From Phragmites australis (Eukaryota > Streptophyta > Magnoliopsida > Poales > Poaceae), in contig NC_084933.1 of NCBI RefSeq assembly GCF_958298935.1, positions 31,086,334 to 31,150,333 of the forward strand: a stretch of DNA of 64,000 nt, written 5' to 3'. This document shows positions 12,429 through 21,167 of this stretch, one piece after another. The notes below the pieces were generated by a model. It did no database searches. It saw only the letters and a program-made list of their open reading frames with translations, and was not told the origin of the DNA. Positions within the stretch are counted from its first letter, which is position 1; every line of letters starts with the position of its first letter. A program made the position numbers and the translations under genes.

Positions 12429-12459
<31 letters not shown>
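12429..12459. repeat. (CT)n microsatellite in the pyruvate kinase 5' UTR
   Basis: About 31 bases of CT on the plus strand, that is (GA)n in the mRNA leader, ending about 10 nt before the ATG. GA repeats in leaders are common in plants. Here the tract is complementary to the CT tract in intron 1 of the same transcript. Confidence 0.98.
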
Positions 12460-12462
<3 letters not shown>

Positions 12463-12542
12463 TTCGGCCGCGGCGGCGATCCAAAAAGCGAAATGGTAGT
12501 GGTGCTTAGCAGCGAGATGGGATTTGAGATTTGGTCGCGGAG

Positions 12543-12554
12543 TTTTATATATAG
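12543..12554 (-). promoter_or_regulatory. TATA box of pyruvate kinase
   Basis: On the minus strand a CTATATATAAAA word lies about 125-135 nt upstream of the ATG. It would place transcription start near 12515-12520 and give a leader of about 100 nt that contains the GA repeat. Confidence 0.6.
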
Positions 12555-12819
12555 TGGGAGGAGGAGGAGTGGGGAATTTTGCGATTCCGTGGGCGAGGAC
12601 GACGAGCGGAGGTGGAAGGAGGACACGTGGTGACCAATGAATTTTATTTTTAGTTTACTTTATGCAAATAAAGAGACAGTAGGGCCCACAGGCCAGTCGC
12701 TTCGTGGCTATAATGATGAAAAACCATGCTTTGCTTTCTCCAATTAACTTTTTTTAAAAGATAAAGTCGGACATTCCCTCGATGCCTTATAGCACTTATC
12801 TAAATAATATTAAAAATAT

Positions 12820-12977
12820 AACCTAATTTAACATAGACACTATTATACATGCACCCATATGCATATATTATTTTTCTTAAAATTTAATTAAAAAAGTACG
12901 AGCACTTAACTTAAACTCAACTGCACATGTTACATCGTAAAGATACTAACCAACTGAGCTAGACCCGTCTGGCTCCA
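12820..12977 (-). mobile_element. decayed tRNA-derived SINE-like remnant
   Basis: The minus strand carries a clear A-box TAGCTCAGTTGG (12950-12961) preceded by GGAGCCAGACGGGTC. About 30 nt downstream, at the expected B-box site (12909-12921), there is only a degenerate GTTGAGTTTAAGT. The downstream half resembles the sequence next to the SINE-like remnants at 3.4 and 30.1 kb (AT-rich with cgtac/tgcat words). The ends were not resolved. Confidence 0.4.
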
Positions 12978-13107
12978 ATTAACAATTGCATCAAAGAAAA
13001 AGGGGTCATCTTCTTGGTGAACAAGTTGGAGTAGAAAGTTGATTATTGATCTCATAATCTGATGTTAAATGAATCCAAGGCAGCATCAACCGCGCGCAGC
13101 GACATGA

Positions 13108-13293
13108 TTAGTTGCTTTTCGTGACAGTGGGTTTTGGTGGGGTTCGCCTTCTCGGGCGGATGAAAGCATATGCCGCGGCGGCGCCCAACCAAACGGCAAA
13201 ACCAGCGGCGTCAGAATTCAGAAACCGAGACACGGAGGATCCCGCTCCCTTCTCCCTCTGATCTTCGTTTTCCTCGGTCATGTCCTTGTCCAT
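13108..13293 (-). CDS. small single-pass membrane protein, 61 aa, family unknown
   Basis: Open frame of 61 codons. Residues 1-18 are acidic and hydrophilic (MDKDMTEENEDQREKG). A segment SRFLNSDAAG then leads to one hydrophobic stretch AGFAVWLGAAAAYAFI at about 30-45, followed by a basic Pro-rich tail (RPRRRTPPKPTVTK). This layout suits a small tail-anchored or single-span membrane protein. I do not recognise a named family. A diverged copy of the hydrophobic core and tail lies at 16.2-16.4 kb in the same orientation. That duplication, in which this copy keeps an uninterrupted frame, is the main support for it being a real gene. Confidence 0.55.
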   Translation of the reverse strand: MDKDMTEENEDQREKGAGSSVSRFLNSDAAGFAVWLGAAAAYAFIRPRRRTPPKPTVTKSN

Positions 13294-13394
13294 TTCTTTA
13301 TCACCATCCTATTCTCTTTGGTTTTGTTTTGTCACCCAGAATAATGCAAGTGCTAGTACATTCCATCGGCGGTCAACTTATAGCTTGCGCCAGC

Positions 13395-13568
13395 CAGGGA
13401 CGGAGCTAGGATATTAAAATGAGATGACCAAGTGCTAATACATTTATGTTGAAGGAGACCAAATAAAGCTTTTATACTAATTTTGTCTGATTAGCAAATA
13501 TATAAAGGTAATACATGAAGCATGCGAAGTGCCATAGCCCCTAGCAGCCACCCCTAGCTCCGTCTCTG
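13395..13568. mobile_element. hAT-type MITE (174 bp) with perfect 8-bp target duplication
   Basis: Terminal inverted repeats are CAGGGACGGAGCTAGG at the left and the inverse of CAGAGACGGAGCTAGG at the right (15 of 16 matching). The flanking 8-mers GCGCCAGC at 13387-13394 and 13569-13576 are identical. An 8-bp duplication with ends starting CAG and ending CTG is the hallmark of hAT transposition. The interior is AT-rich and non-coding. Confidence 0.88.
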
Positions 13569-14108
13569 GCGCCAGCGATCTGACATATGCGTCTGGGAAT
13601 ATTGGCAGTGGAACTTTGTTTTGTCTCTCTTCTTTCAAATAAGAAGCTTCTCTTTGAAAAGTCCCAACAGGTTGACAAGCTTATTGCGTACGTTCGTGGT
13701 CTTTGTCCTTCCAGAACCATGGAATCGAGTGGGCAAGGCAGCAAAAGCAGGTCAGCAACGGTTTGCTGTGAGACGTTGCGATTGCTCATATTTTATAAGT
13801 ATCTGATGCCAAACTAAAGAAGCATTTGAGTTGCTCATGGAAATGATTTCTATCAACTGGTAGATTCCTGTCTAAAAAGTAAGCTTCCGGACCCTGTAGG
13901 ATTCTAGTCTGAGTTGGCTAATTGACGCCTGCGACTGGCAGACATGGAAACTTTACCAGGACACATCGAGATGGCAGACAGAGGAGGCGTATGCGCTGAG
14001 GCTTACGTCGTGCCGTGCCTCTGCTACGTCCGAGGAGCCGATCGATTCCGCTCTGAATATATCATCTGCATCCGGCGTGTGGCGAGCAGACGGTAACTTT
14101 TGGCTAAA

Positions 14109-14541
14109 GATAACCTTTACAATACACCATGATACTAGATGATGGAGAATATTATTATTGTGATCCAACCGTCCATTTTAGTAGGTATTATTGTAATTAT
14201 TGATACCCTTAGGGGTAATTACGTCATTGACTGACCGGACTTCGGACCTTCACCACCCATCATCGACCGACCGACGAAAGCTGGAAACCCTAATAAATGA
14301 AATGAACAGAATAAATGAAAGTTTATCCGAAATAAACTAACATTTTGATCTTCCCTAATTAAACATATAATTTACAAATTTATCATGATTTTTTTTCCAA
14401 TCCTACCCTTATGATAACCATAATACTCTTTAATGATATCTATGGTACTGATGGGCGATAGAGTATCATTGAGCTAATCTAAACCATCGGATGAAGAAAA
14501 TGAACGGCATGCACTCATTTAGATGTACCGTAAAAATCCTC
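14109..14541. mobile_element. Mutator-like MITE (433 bp) with 9-bp target duplication
   Basis: The flanking 9-mers TTGGCTAAA (14100-14108) and TTGGCTAAC (14542-14550) match at 8 of 9 positions. The ends GATAACCTTTACAATACACC and the inverse of GAGGATTTTTACGGTACATC share a TTTAC..TACA core (about 14 of 20). A 9-bp duplication points to the Mutator superfamily. The terminal repeats are decayed, so the element is old. Confidence 0.55.
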
Positions 14542-14913
14542 TTGGCTAACACTTTGGGAAGCAATCGTGCCACTGTGGATGCACGTCGTGTACGTGAATC
14601 CTGCCTCTGTGTTTCATACATAGACCAAACAGAAAACTAGTTCCGAAATATTGAGATGCGCCACAGGAAGCCATGCAAGAGGGCATACGCGTACCTAGGG
14701 ACACCCAATACTCAAATTCGTCCTTCGTTCACCTCAAGTTAATTCAATTCGCTCCTTACAACTACCACAGCTCCGGTTCCATCAATTGGCACGGCCAAAC
14801 AAACCACCTACTCATGCATGTGTAGCCAAACTAAGAGTATATTTGGTTAGTTGCTATAGTTGACCATACTTTAGGCAGCCAAATTTTACCGATTGAAACA
14901 AGTGTTTACTTAA

Positions 14914-15200
14914 GGCCATCTCAAAAACACTGTAGCGCTCGAATTTTTTATTTGGTGCTACAGTTCTGCTGCAGTAATAAGAGAGAGAATCTGTTACTCC
15001 AAATTTGTCGAAACATTGTAACAACTGCAACACTGTTTATAGAGGTTGACTGTGGGTCTGGAGGGATGAGAAGAGTAGTGTAAGTTAGGAAATAGGGTAA
15101 CTGTGGAGATAAAAAAAATAAAGAGTACTGTAATAATGTTAGAGGATACTGTAATAGTGTTATAGATGATGAATTTTTAAAATATCTGTTGGAGATGATC
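14914..15200. mobile_element. Harbinger-like MITE, GGCCATCTC-ended family, copy 1
   Basis: The left end GGCCATCTC and the right end, read inversely as GATCATCTCCAACA, form a short inverted repeat. They are flanked by TAA on the left and TTA on the right (a decayed 3-bp duplication). The interior repeats words such as acactgta, ctacagt and tactgtaa. Copies with the same ends occur at 29.6 and 63.6 kb. Confidence 0.65.
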
Positions 15201-16237
15201 TTAGCTAACTATAATTATGACGTATCAAATTTTCTATTTAGCTAGATCCATTTGTCATATACTAGTTTTGTTATCAAAATTTGCCACAATTATGACGTGC
15301 ATTTTGTCCGCCGCAAAAATTGTAGCGCATCGCACTTGTGTGGCAATGTATAGCCATAAACCAAACAGATTCTAAATCACACCTTACATTGCTTCGTAGA
15401 GTACGTGGTGTAATCATGACTGAAAAAAATACCTAGCAAATAGTTCAGCGAGCTTGAAGTCAAGATGGACCAACAACACATCAATAACATGAAGTGACCA
15501 CTAAAATTTAATGCTTTTAGGGCTCTATCATATTGAGCGACTGCTATAGATGTCAATAACATGGAGTGACAGCTAAGTTTGATATTTTTAGATGATGTTT
15601 CTAGATAAAAGATACTTATGAGAAAAAAGAGATTGGCACTAGGTATTTCGCACTGATATAACCTATGCTATAAGTTTTCAAGATGGTCATATGAGAGGCC
15701 AAAGTTATTTCAAGATATCGGTTTAACATTAACGACATGTTAATTGTTTTTTCTTTTAACATTAAAACGGTAGGGGAAGCCCTTACCGAGATTTATAATT
15801 GAGTAAAAGAATAAGGAGCTTACATACAGGTAGTACATCATTAAACAATAATTTAGCCATGTTAATTATTTTGTTTGTGATGTCGTATACTTTAATGGTA
15901 ACATGTATTTAGGAAAAAATGTGGAGTTTAGAATTACATATATTTATAAATAAAATTTGAAACATAAATGTTACTGAATTTTATTTTTCTATTATTTTTT
16001 GGTGTATTTTTCAAGTGGAAATGGTGGGCCTACTCCCGGAGCCGGCGATCAGTACTTGTTACCGTTCTGTTAGCTGTGATGATGTGAGCCATGTATCGCT
16101 TCTCCACACCATGATTCATTCTATCGACGCAAAGTTTGAAGCTTTGACGAGTTAATTGCTCTCATAGAGTCATGTTAGTAAATTAAGCATGATAAGCGAA
16201 TCACAGCAAGTGTTTCCTGATGTGTTCGAGGTTTTTG
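15201..16237. other. gene-free AT-rich intergenic stretch
   Basis: No coding region, RNA gene or bounded mobile element is supported. The sequence from about 15900 to 16020 is strongly AT-rich. Confidence 0.35.
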
Positions 16238-16363
16238 GTAAGTTTGTGGTTTAACAGTAATCTTGGGTGGGTTAAGCTTCTCAAGGGGAATGATTGCTAG
16301 CGAAATTAGCATATGCTTGTGGTGGGCGGCGCCGAACCAAACTGCAAAACTGGAGGGAAACAC
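16238..16363 (-). pseudogene. decayed copy of the 61-aa membrane protein at 13.1 kb
   Basis: The minus strand reads SFAVWFGAA followed later by PPKITVKP. These match FAVWLGAA and PPKPTVTK of the gene at 13.1-13.3 kb, with the surrounding DNA (cgaaccaaactgcaaaact against caaccaaacggcaaaacc) clearly related. The middle carries an insertion and replacement, and the acidic N-terminus is missing. The frame then runs on past the parental stop, so this is a decayed duplicate and not a gene. Confidence 0.6.
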
Positions 16364-16944
16364 GAAAGATCAAATGAGTTTGGTATCGCCGACGTGTATG
16401 AAGGTGTTATGGCGAAAGACACATGTACCTGTGTTACGCATCGCGTGTACGTAGGAGATTGACGCACGAGTGCCGTGCCTTAAAGGAGAAGAGCTTGCTC
16501 AGCTAGCCAGCCTACAAAGAAAACTATCCATGTATTGAAATTACTTGCTACTCTTCACGATGCTCTTAGAATGTCCGGTCTTGATATTTTGGTGACACAG
16601 GATGAGATTAAAAATAAGGCTCTATTATTAAATATAAATCATTCAGATCTAATTTTTTCAGTTTGTTTTTGGACTGATATACACAGTATATATATACATA
16701 TGGAGCCTTTGAATTTTAGGGGACCGGGGCGGTCGCACCGCTCGATCCCCCTCCGGACCGGTCCTGGGTACCAGGAGCGTCGCTTGAAAGCTGAGTATTT
16801 CTACTTGGTTCGTAATCCACGAGTACATAATTTCTGTACGTAGTTCTTTGTTCATTAGTCCAAGAAAAAAAAGGCATGAAGAAGAAGATAACTTCTTCGC
16901 CGGAAGAGAGAAGACTACTTGTGTGTGAGCAAAAATATGATCAC
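16364..16944. other. intergenic stretch before LINE A
   Basis: No gene is supported. A GC-rich patch at 16725-16780 (ggaccggggcggtc, ccggaccggtcc) contains short inverted words. Its identity is unknown. Confidence 0.3.
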
Positions 16945-18197
16945 CTCACAAGGCCGAAAATGTCATGGAGGAATGGGGTTTCGTGATCTACATCTGTTTA
17001 ATCTTGCCATGCTTGGAAAATAGGGCTGGCCCTTAATTATTACGAAACCTGAATCTCTTTGTGCCAGTATGAAGGGTCGGTGCTTTCCCAACACAAACTT
17101 TCTCTCGGCGACCAAGAAGAAGCACTCAAGTCACACCTGCGTGCATTTTAGCAGGTCGATATGTCCTACGGCAGGGAGTGATCAGAAGAAGGTCATGAGG
17201 GGAATTTGACGGATATATGGGAACAAAAATGGATTCCAAATCATTTCATGGCAGACCAATCACACCGTCAGACGATCAGCCGGTTCACTTGTGTCTGAGT
17301 TGATCACGGTGAGGTGTCAATGGAATGAGGAGTTGATCCGGGAGTGTATTTTTCACCATGGATGCTGACACGATCCTTCGCATCCCTCTGGCCATGCATG
17401 AGGATGATTTTTAGGCCTGTTCTTTGGAAAAATGTGGCACATATTATGTCAGATCAGCGTATCCTTTGTTGGACAGTGAGTGACAACGACAACAACAACA
17501 ACAAGGAACCTTATCGAGCTGTTCAATCAGAAGCATATGTGGTATGTGGTCTCTGTGGATGGCAAGAAACAAGCGACCGCATGGTGAGGCTACGCTGTCC
17601 ATGAGACAAGCTATATTATGGGCGCGCAACCGACCTTTGGCTTATGGCAGATCATGCACCCGACAAAGGATCCTCGAGCTTCTGAACCTCAACCACAGTG
17701 GTGCAATTAAGATGCCGGCAGGTTGGCTGAAATGGAACACTGACATCGAGCTGAGGGGGACACATTGCGCTTAGGGATGATCGTGGAGTGTTCTGTGGTG
17801 CAGCAGCGAGCTAGTATGACCATGCGCTGAGCGCACTGTCGATGGAAGCCCTTACCTGTAGTGATGGCCTCCAGTTTGCGATCAACAGAGGAGCTCGTCG
17901 ACTGGTCAATCAGGTTTTGGTGGATCTTTGGTCGAACATGGACAACCAAAAGTCTGAAGTTTCTCCGATTCTCTCGGAAACCAAGGAGCTTGGCAGGAGT
18001 TGTGATGCTTTTGTTCTTTCTTTTTCAAAATGTTCTTGTGATAAGGCTGCACATATATGTGCTAAACAATCATCGAGTACTTTGGTTAGGGGTGAGTGGC
18101 TACTTGAAGCACCTCCGCCAGTACTCACTTGTGTGTGGATCGATTGTAAATTGTAATCCTACTGTACCTTAATCAATGAAGGTCCTTAGTCTAAAAA
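16945..18197 (+). mobile_element. LINE A: L1-type ORF2 3' remnant with RNase H-like domain
   Basis: Broken plus-strand reading frames encode the C-terminal part of a grass L1-type ORF2. The order is KMSWRNG, a stretch like the usual zinc-knuckle-proximal region (SATKKKHSSHTC), WNEELIREC, and then an RNase H-like part with WLKWNTD, MEALTCSDGLQFAINRGARR and VDLWSNMDNQKSEVSPIL. Several stops, frameshifts and an internal deletion make it inactive. The 3' end carries aaggtccttagtctaaaaaaac (18179-18200). The same tail type ends the SINE at 18.8 kb. Confidence 0.85.
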
Positions 18198-18765
18198 AAC
18201 ACTACATCCATCAGTTAGTTTAACTCCCCCAAGTCCATGTGGCATGTGCTAGCTATTGCTCTCTTTCTTTTAACTGATGATTATAGCTTAATGGTTCTTT
18301 TGATGGACAAACCCCTTTATGAACAGATTCCTCGTAATTGCGCCCCTCCTCTGCGTCGAAACATACGTACGGCCTCTAGTGTGAAAAAAGTAACGTTTTT
18401 GTTTGTGTGGCAGTCAACATATCAACATTTCGATCATCAGTTACCTTTTTGTACATTAAACTTGGAAAGCTGCTGAAAAAAAATAGGAGTAGATTTGTGT
18501 CGAAAAGTAGCTTCATAATCATATATATGATTTCATCATGATCTATAAATATATTATAATTATATCATAGTACAAGTCAGCAGTCAAACTTAGGTCTCGA
18601 GGGGAGAGGATGTCCAGAGCGACGTTTCTTTTATGACTGGAGGGAGCATTCACTTTGCCTGGCAATATTATTATGTACTCAGTGGCCTGCATCCGTCAGC
18701 CCTAGGGACGCCTCACCAACTAGGCTATGGAGATGAGCGCAATCGTCCTGGACACCTAGCTAGGT

Positions 18766-18900
18766 TTTTTTTAGACTAAAGCCCCTTACACGGTGTTCAT
18801 TGGACATATCTATAGGGGAATGTGGGAAGGGGAATCGAACCCTCCCTAGCTCACCTCAACCTCGAGGGTGTTGTCACTAGGCTACTTGCCATCCGCCAGT
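18766..18900 (-). mobile_element. complete tRNA-derived SINE (135 bp) with perfect 13-bp TSD
   Basis: The minus strand begins ACTGGCGGATGGCAAGTAGCC and has an A-box GTAGCCTAGTGAC. A perfect B-box GGTTCGATTCC lies at the right distance, and the 3' end reads CTTTAGTCTAAAAAAA. Identical 13-mers CACCTAGCTAGGT at 18753-18765 and 18901-18913 flank it, the signature of target-primed reverse transcription. The internal boxes would support RNA polymerase III transcription. The tail resembles the 3' end of LINE A, 565 bp away. I do not recall a family name with certainty. Confidence 0.85.
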
Positions 18901-18913
18901 CACCTAGCTAGGT

Positions 18914-19440
18914 ATCACCACCTGATGTCCTTATCAAAGATATAACTTGGTTAGAAAAGACATGCATTTGGGAAGAGTTCAGCACGTAGTAAGAGTCATC
19001 ATGGAGGACATGAGCTGAACTCATGAGTGAGCAGCAGCGTTGATTGAGAGCTAATACCATCCTAGGTGTTGCACATGAAATTTTTATTCAGTGATGAGTC
19101 GCTGATAATGCTTACAGTCGATATGACGATATCTATTTATTTTTATAATGGAATAAGATTATCTCGGCCTCTCTGCGTCAGAAGGAGATGCTTACAGTCG
19201 ATACGATGGTATCTATCATGTTGAAATAAATATCCAAACTATATGGAACAGCCGATGTGGACTTACCGCCTCTGTTCTTTTTATTTGTCGTTTCAGTTCC
19301 TGAAAGTCTGAATGGCGTGCTCCATATAGATTGTTCCAAGGCCCAAATCCATCAACAGCTGGTCACGGGAAAGCGTGCATGCATGCACGCATGCAGCTCG
19401 CGCTTCTTACCGAACCAGCCTAGTTAGTTGCGGCACGCCC
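18914..19440. other. intergenic stretch with short direct repeat
   Basis: There is no gene. The words atgcttacagtcgatatgac (from 19109) and atgcttacagtcgatacgat (from 19189) form a diverged direct repeat about 80 bp apart. The last part is the promoter-proximal flank of the Cys-rich gene. Confidence 0.4.
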
Positions 19441-19470
19441 TAGTCGCTGCTTCAGCTCACGGACATAGCA

Positions 19471-19556
19471 CCATAAATACGCACCAAACAAAACCTTGTC
19501 GCAGTTCACAGCAGACAAAGCTAGTGCCAACTGCACTGCAGAACCTATATATATAT
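19471..19556 (+). promoter_or_regulatory. candidate TATA boxes of the Cys-rich gene
   Basis: Two candidates precede the ATG at 19599. ccataaatac (19471-19480) would give a leader of about 90 nt. tatatatatat (19546-19556) lies only about 43 nt from the ATG and would leave almost no leader. The first is more plausible by spacing. Confidence 0.45.
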
Positions 19557-19598
19557 CTAGCCGCGCGCAGAGACGTCAAGAAACCAAAGCAACCAGCC

Positions 19599-20057
19599 AT
19601 GTCACGCTCTTGCTGCAGCTTCGCGGTTTCAGTAGTGCTCCTCGCGCTCGCCGTGACGGCCAGCGCCACCGCGCCGGGCTTACTGCACGAGAAGCCCCAG
19701 GACAAGCGGACCGTCAATGCCGAAGCCCACCTCGAGGAGGGCGCGAGGGTGGCGTTGGCGTCCGTCTGGGCGGCCAAGAAGGACACGCCGGCGCTGCCGA
19801 TGGAGGGGAAGCCGAGCGGCTCCATGGCCACTCAGGGCGACGACCAGAGCTCGTCGGGCGGCAACGGCAACGGTAGCGGCAGCGGCGAGCACGGAAAGGA
19901 GGAAGGGAGCAGCAAGGAGGGCGAGAAGCAGGCCAAGAGCTGCCTCACCAAGGAGGAGTGCCACAAGAAGAAGCTGCTCTGCGGCAAGGGATGCACGCTC
20001 TCGGCGCACAGCAAGTGCGCCGCCAAGTGCTCCAAATCCTGCATCCCCACCTGCTAG
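19599..20057 (+). CDS. secreted Cys-rich protein with eight C-terminal cysteines, 152 aa
   Basis: I chose the ATG at 19599 (MSRSCCSFAVSVVLLAL). It starts a clear signal peptide of about 25 residues ending near ASATA, whereas the longer upstream frame has no such feature. The middle (about 85-118) is Gly/Ser/Asn/Glu-rich low complexity. The last 39 residues hold eight cysteines in the spacing C-x5-C-x6-C-x3-C-x7-C-x3-C-x3-C-x3-C and end IPTC. This looks like a secreted, disulfide-bonded small protein with a mature C-terminal domain and an acidic propeptide-like linker. It is not one of the classic defensin, LTP or snakin patterns that I can place. Function unknown. It faces the katanin gene tail to tail. 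Confidence 0.75.
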   Translation: MSRSCCSFAVSVVLLALAVTASATAPGLLHEKPQDKRTVNAEAHLEEGARVALASVWAAKKDTPALPMEGKPSGSMATQGDDQSSSGGNGNGSGSGEHGKEEGSSKEGEKQAKSCLTKEECHKKKLLCGKGCTLSAHSKCAAKCSKSCIPTC

Positions 20058-21167
20058 GAGCCTCAGCCGCGGCCGCGGATCGTGCAGCCGACGGCGACGT
20101 GCCGACGAGATCGATCGAGTCCTTCAGTTCTACTGTGGGTTAGTCGATTCAGAAGTTGAAGGGAATAAGGAGGGGTGCTTGCAGCATGCATACCTCTGGT
20201 GTCATTTGTTTTGGTTCGTACGTTTACTCCAGGTTTCTTTGTAGGCGTGTTATTAATCTGTTAGTCGGTCCCGTGATGGAGAGAGCTTGGGGTGCAATTT
20301 TAATCTGAAATGAAGTTCATTTTGTTTGCATAATGTTTTTTACTTTAGTCGCAGGTTTCTTCGGAACGGAATGCTTTATTAGACGAAATATGAATAACTG
20401 TCAGACTGTCCAGATGCTCGTAAGTAGAGAAAGATCATCAAAATTCAAGCTGGTGTAGCTGTTTAACAGATTAACAAGAAAGACATTCTCACGAAAAAAG
20501 AAACAAGACGATCCTGCTTGCTGCCTATCGCCTAACAGTATAAGCAGGGAAACAGTCGCCATGACAAGGCAAACGCAAGTCCACCGCCAAGTGACTTCAT
20601 TTTCACACTTCCAAATAGAACAAAGGGAGTCATCGAGAGAACAGAAATCAAATCTTCAAGAATGATGTACACGGCTTGCTTCACTCGTCAATCTTGCCAC
20701 TGAATCGACCAGACAACACAAACCAACCATAAACTATCAAATGCAAGCTGTTGATTGTCGGTCTGTCGCGCATGCACATTACTAATGATACACAATAAGA
20801 TGTTACAGCCAGCAAAGCACTAGAAGCGCCAAAAATGCCTTAGCTTCCATCTTTAGGTCATCAATTGATTGAGGCCTATAACACCTTCAGCAGTCCATGA
20901 AACAACGTCCGCCGAATATTGTGGCTGAAGTCATTGTCCATGGCAGCTTCTCTTCCCAAATGACACGGATGTCAGGCCATCTGTGTTAGCATGTGTACAG
21001 AAGGCATGAACAGCAGCAACAAAATGTTTCTGCTGGTGGTGTAGCCTTGGAGTTTGATGGCAGCGCAAGATTGAACAGCACTCCATGGTAGCTGAAATCC
21101 GATCTTGGTGCCATTAGGGGGAAAGCATTTCCCATCTAATTGTGTATATCTATGAGTGTGTGGTCAG
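20058..21167. other. convergent 3' flanks of Cys-rich gene and katanin p80
   Basis: No additional gene is seen. AT-rich 3' UTR-like sequence extends from both sides. The plus-strand transcript probably ends near 20310-20345 (aatctgaaatgaagttc, then a T-rich run). Confidence 0.4.

Noticed and set aside
12069..12626. 185-codon minus frame extending pyruvate kinase exon 1 both ways
   Set aside because: The extensions are translated GA/CT repeats; the canonical MANIDM start and a GT donor after MLDTK define the exon.
18766..18900. tRNA gene on the minus strand
   Set aside because: A and B boxes are perfect but there is no acceptor or anticodon stem, and a 13-bp target duplication marks it as a SINE.
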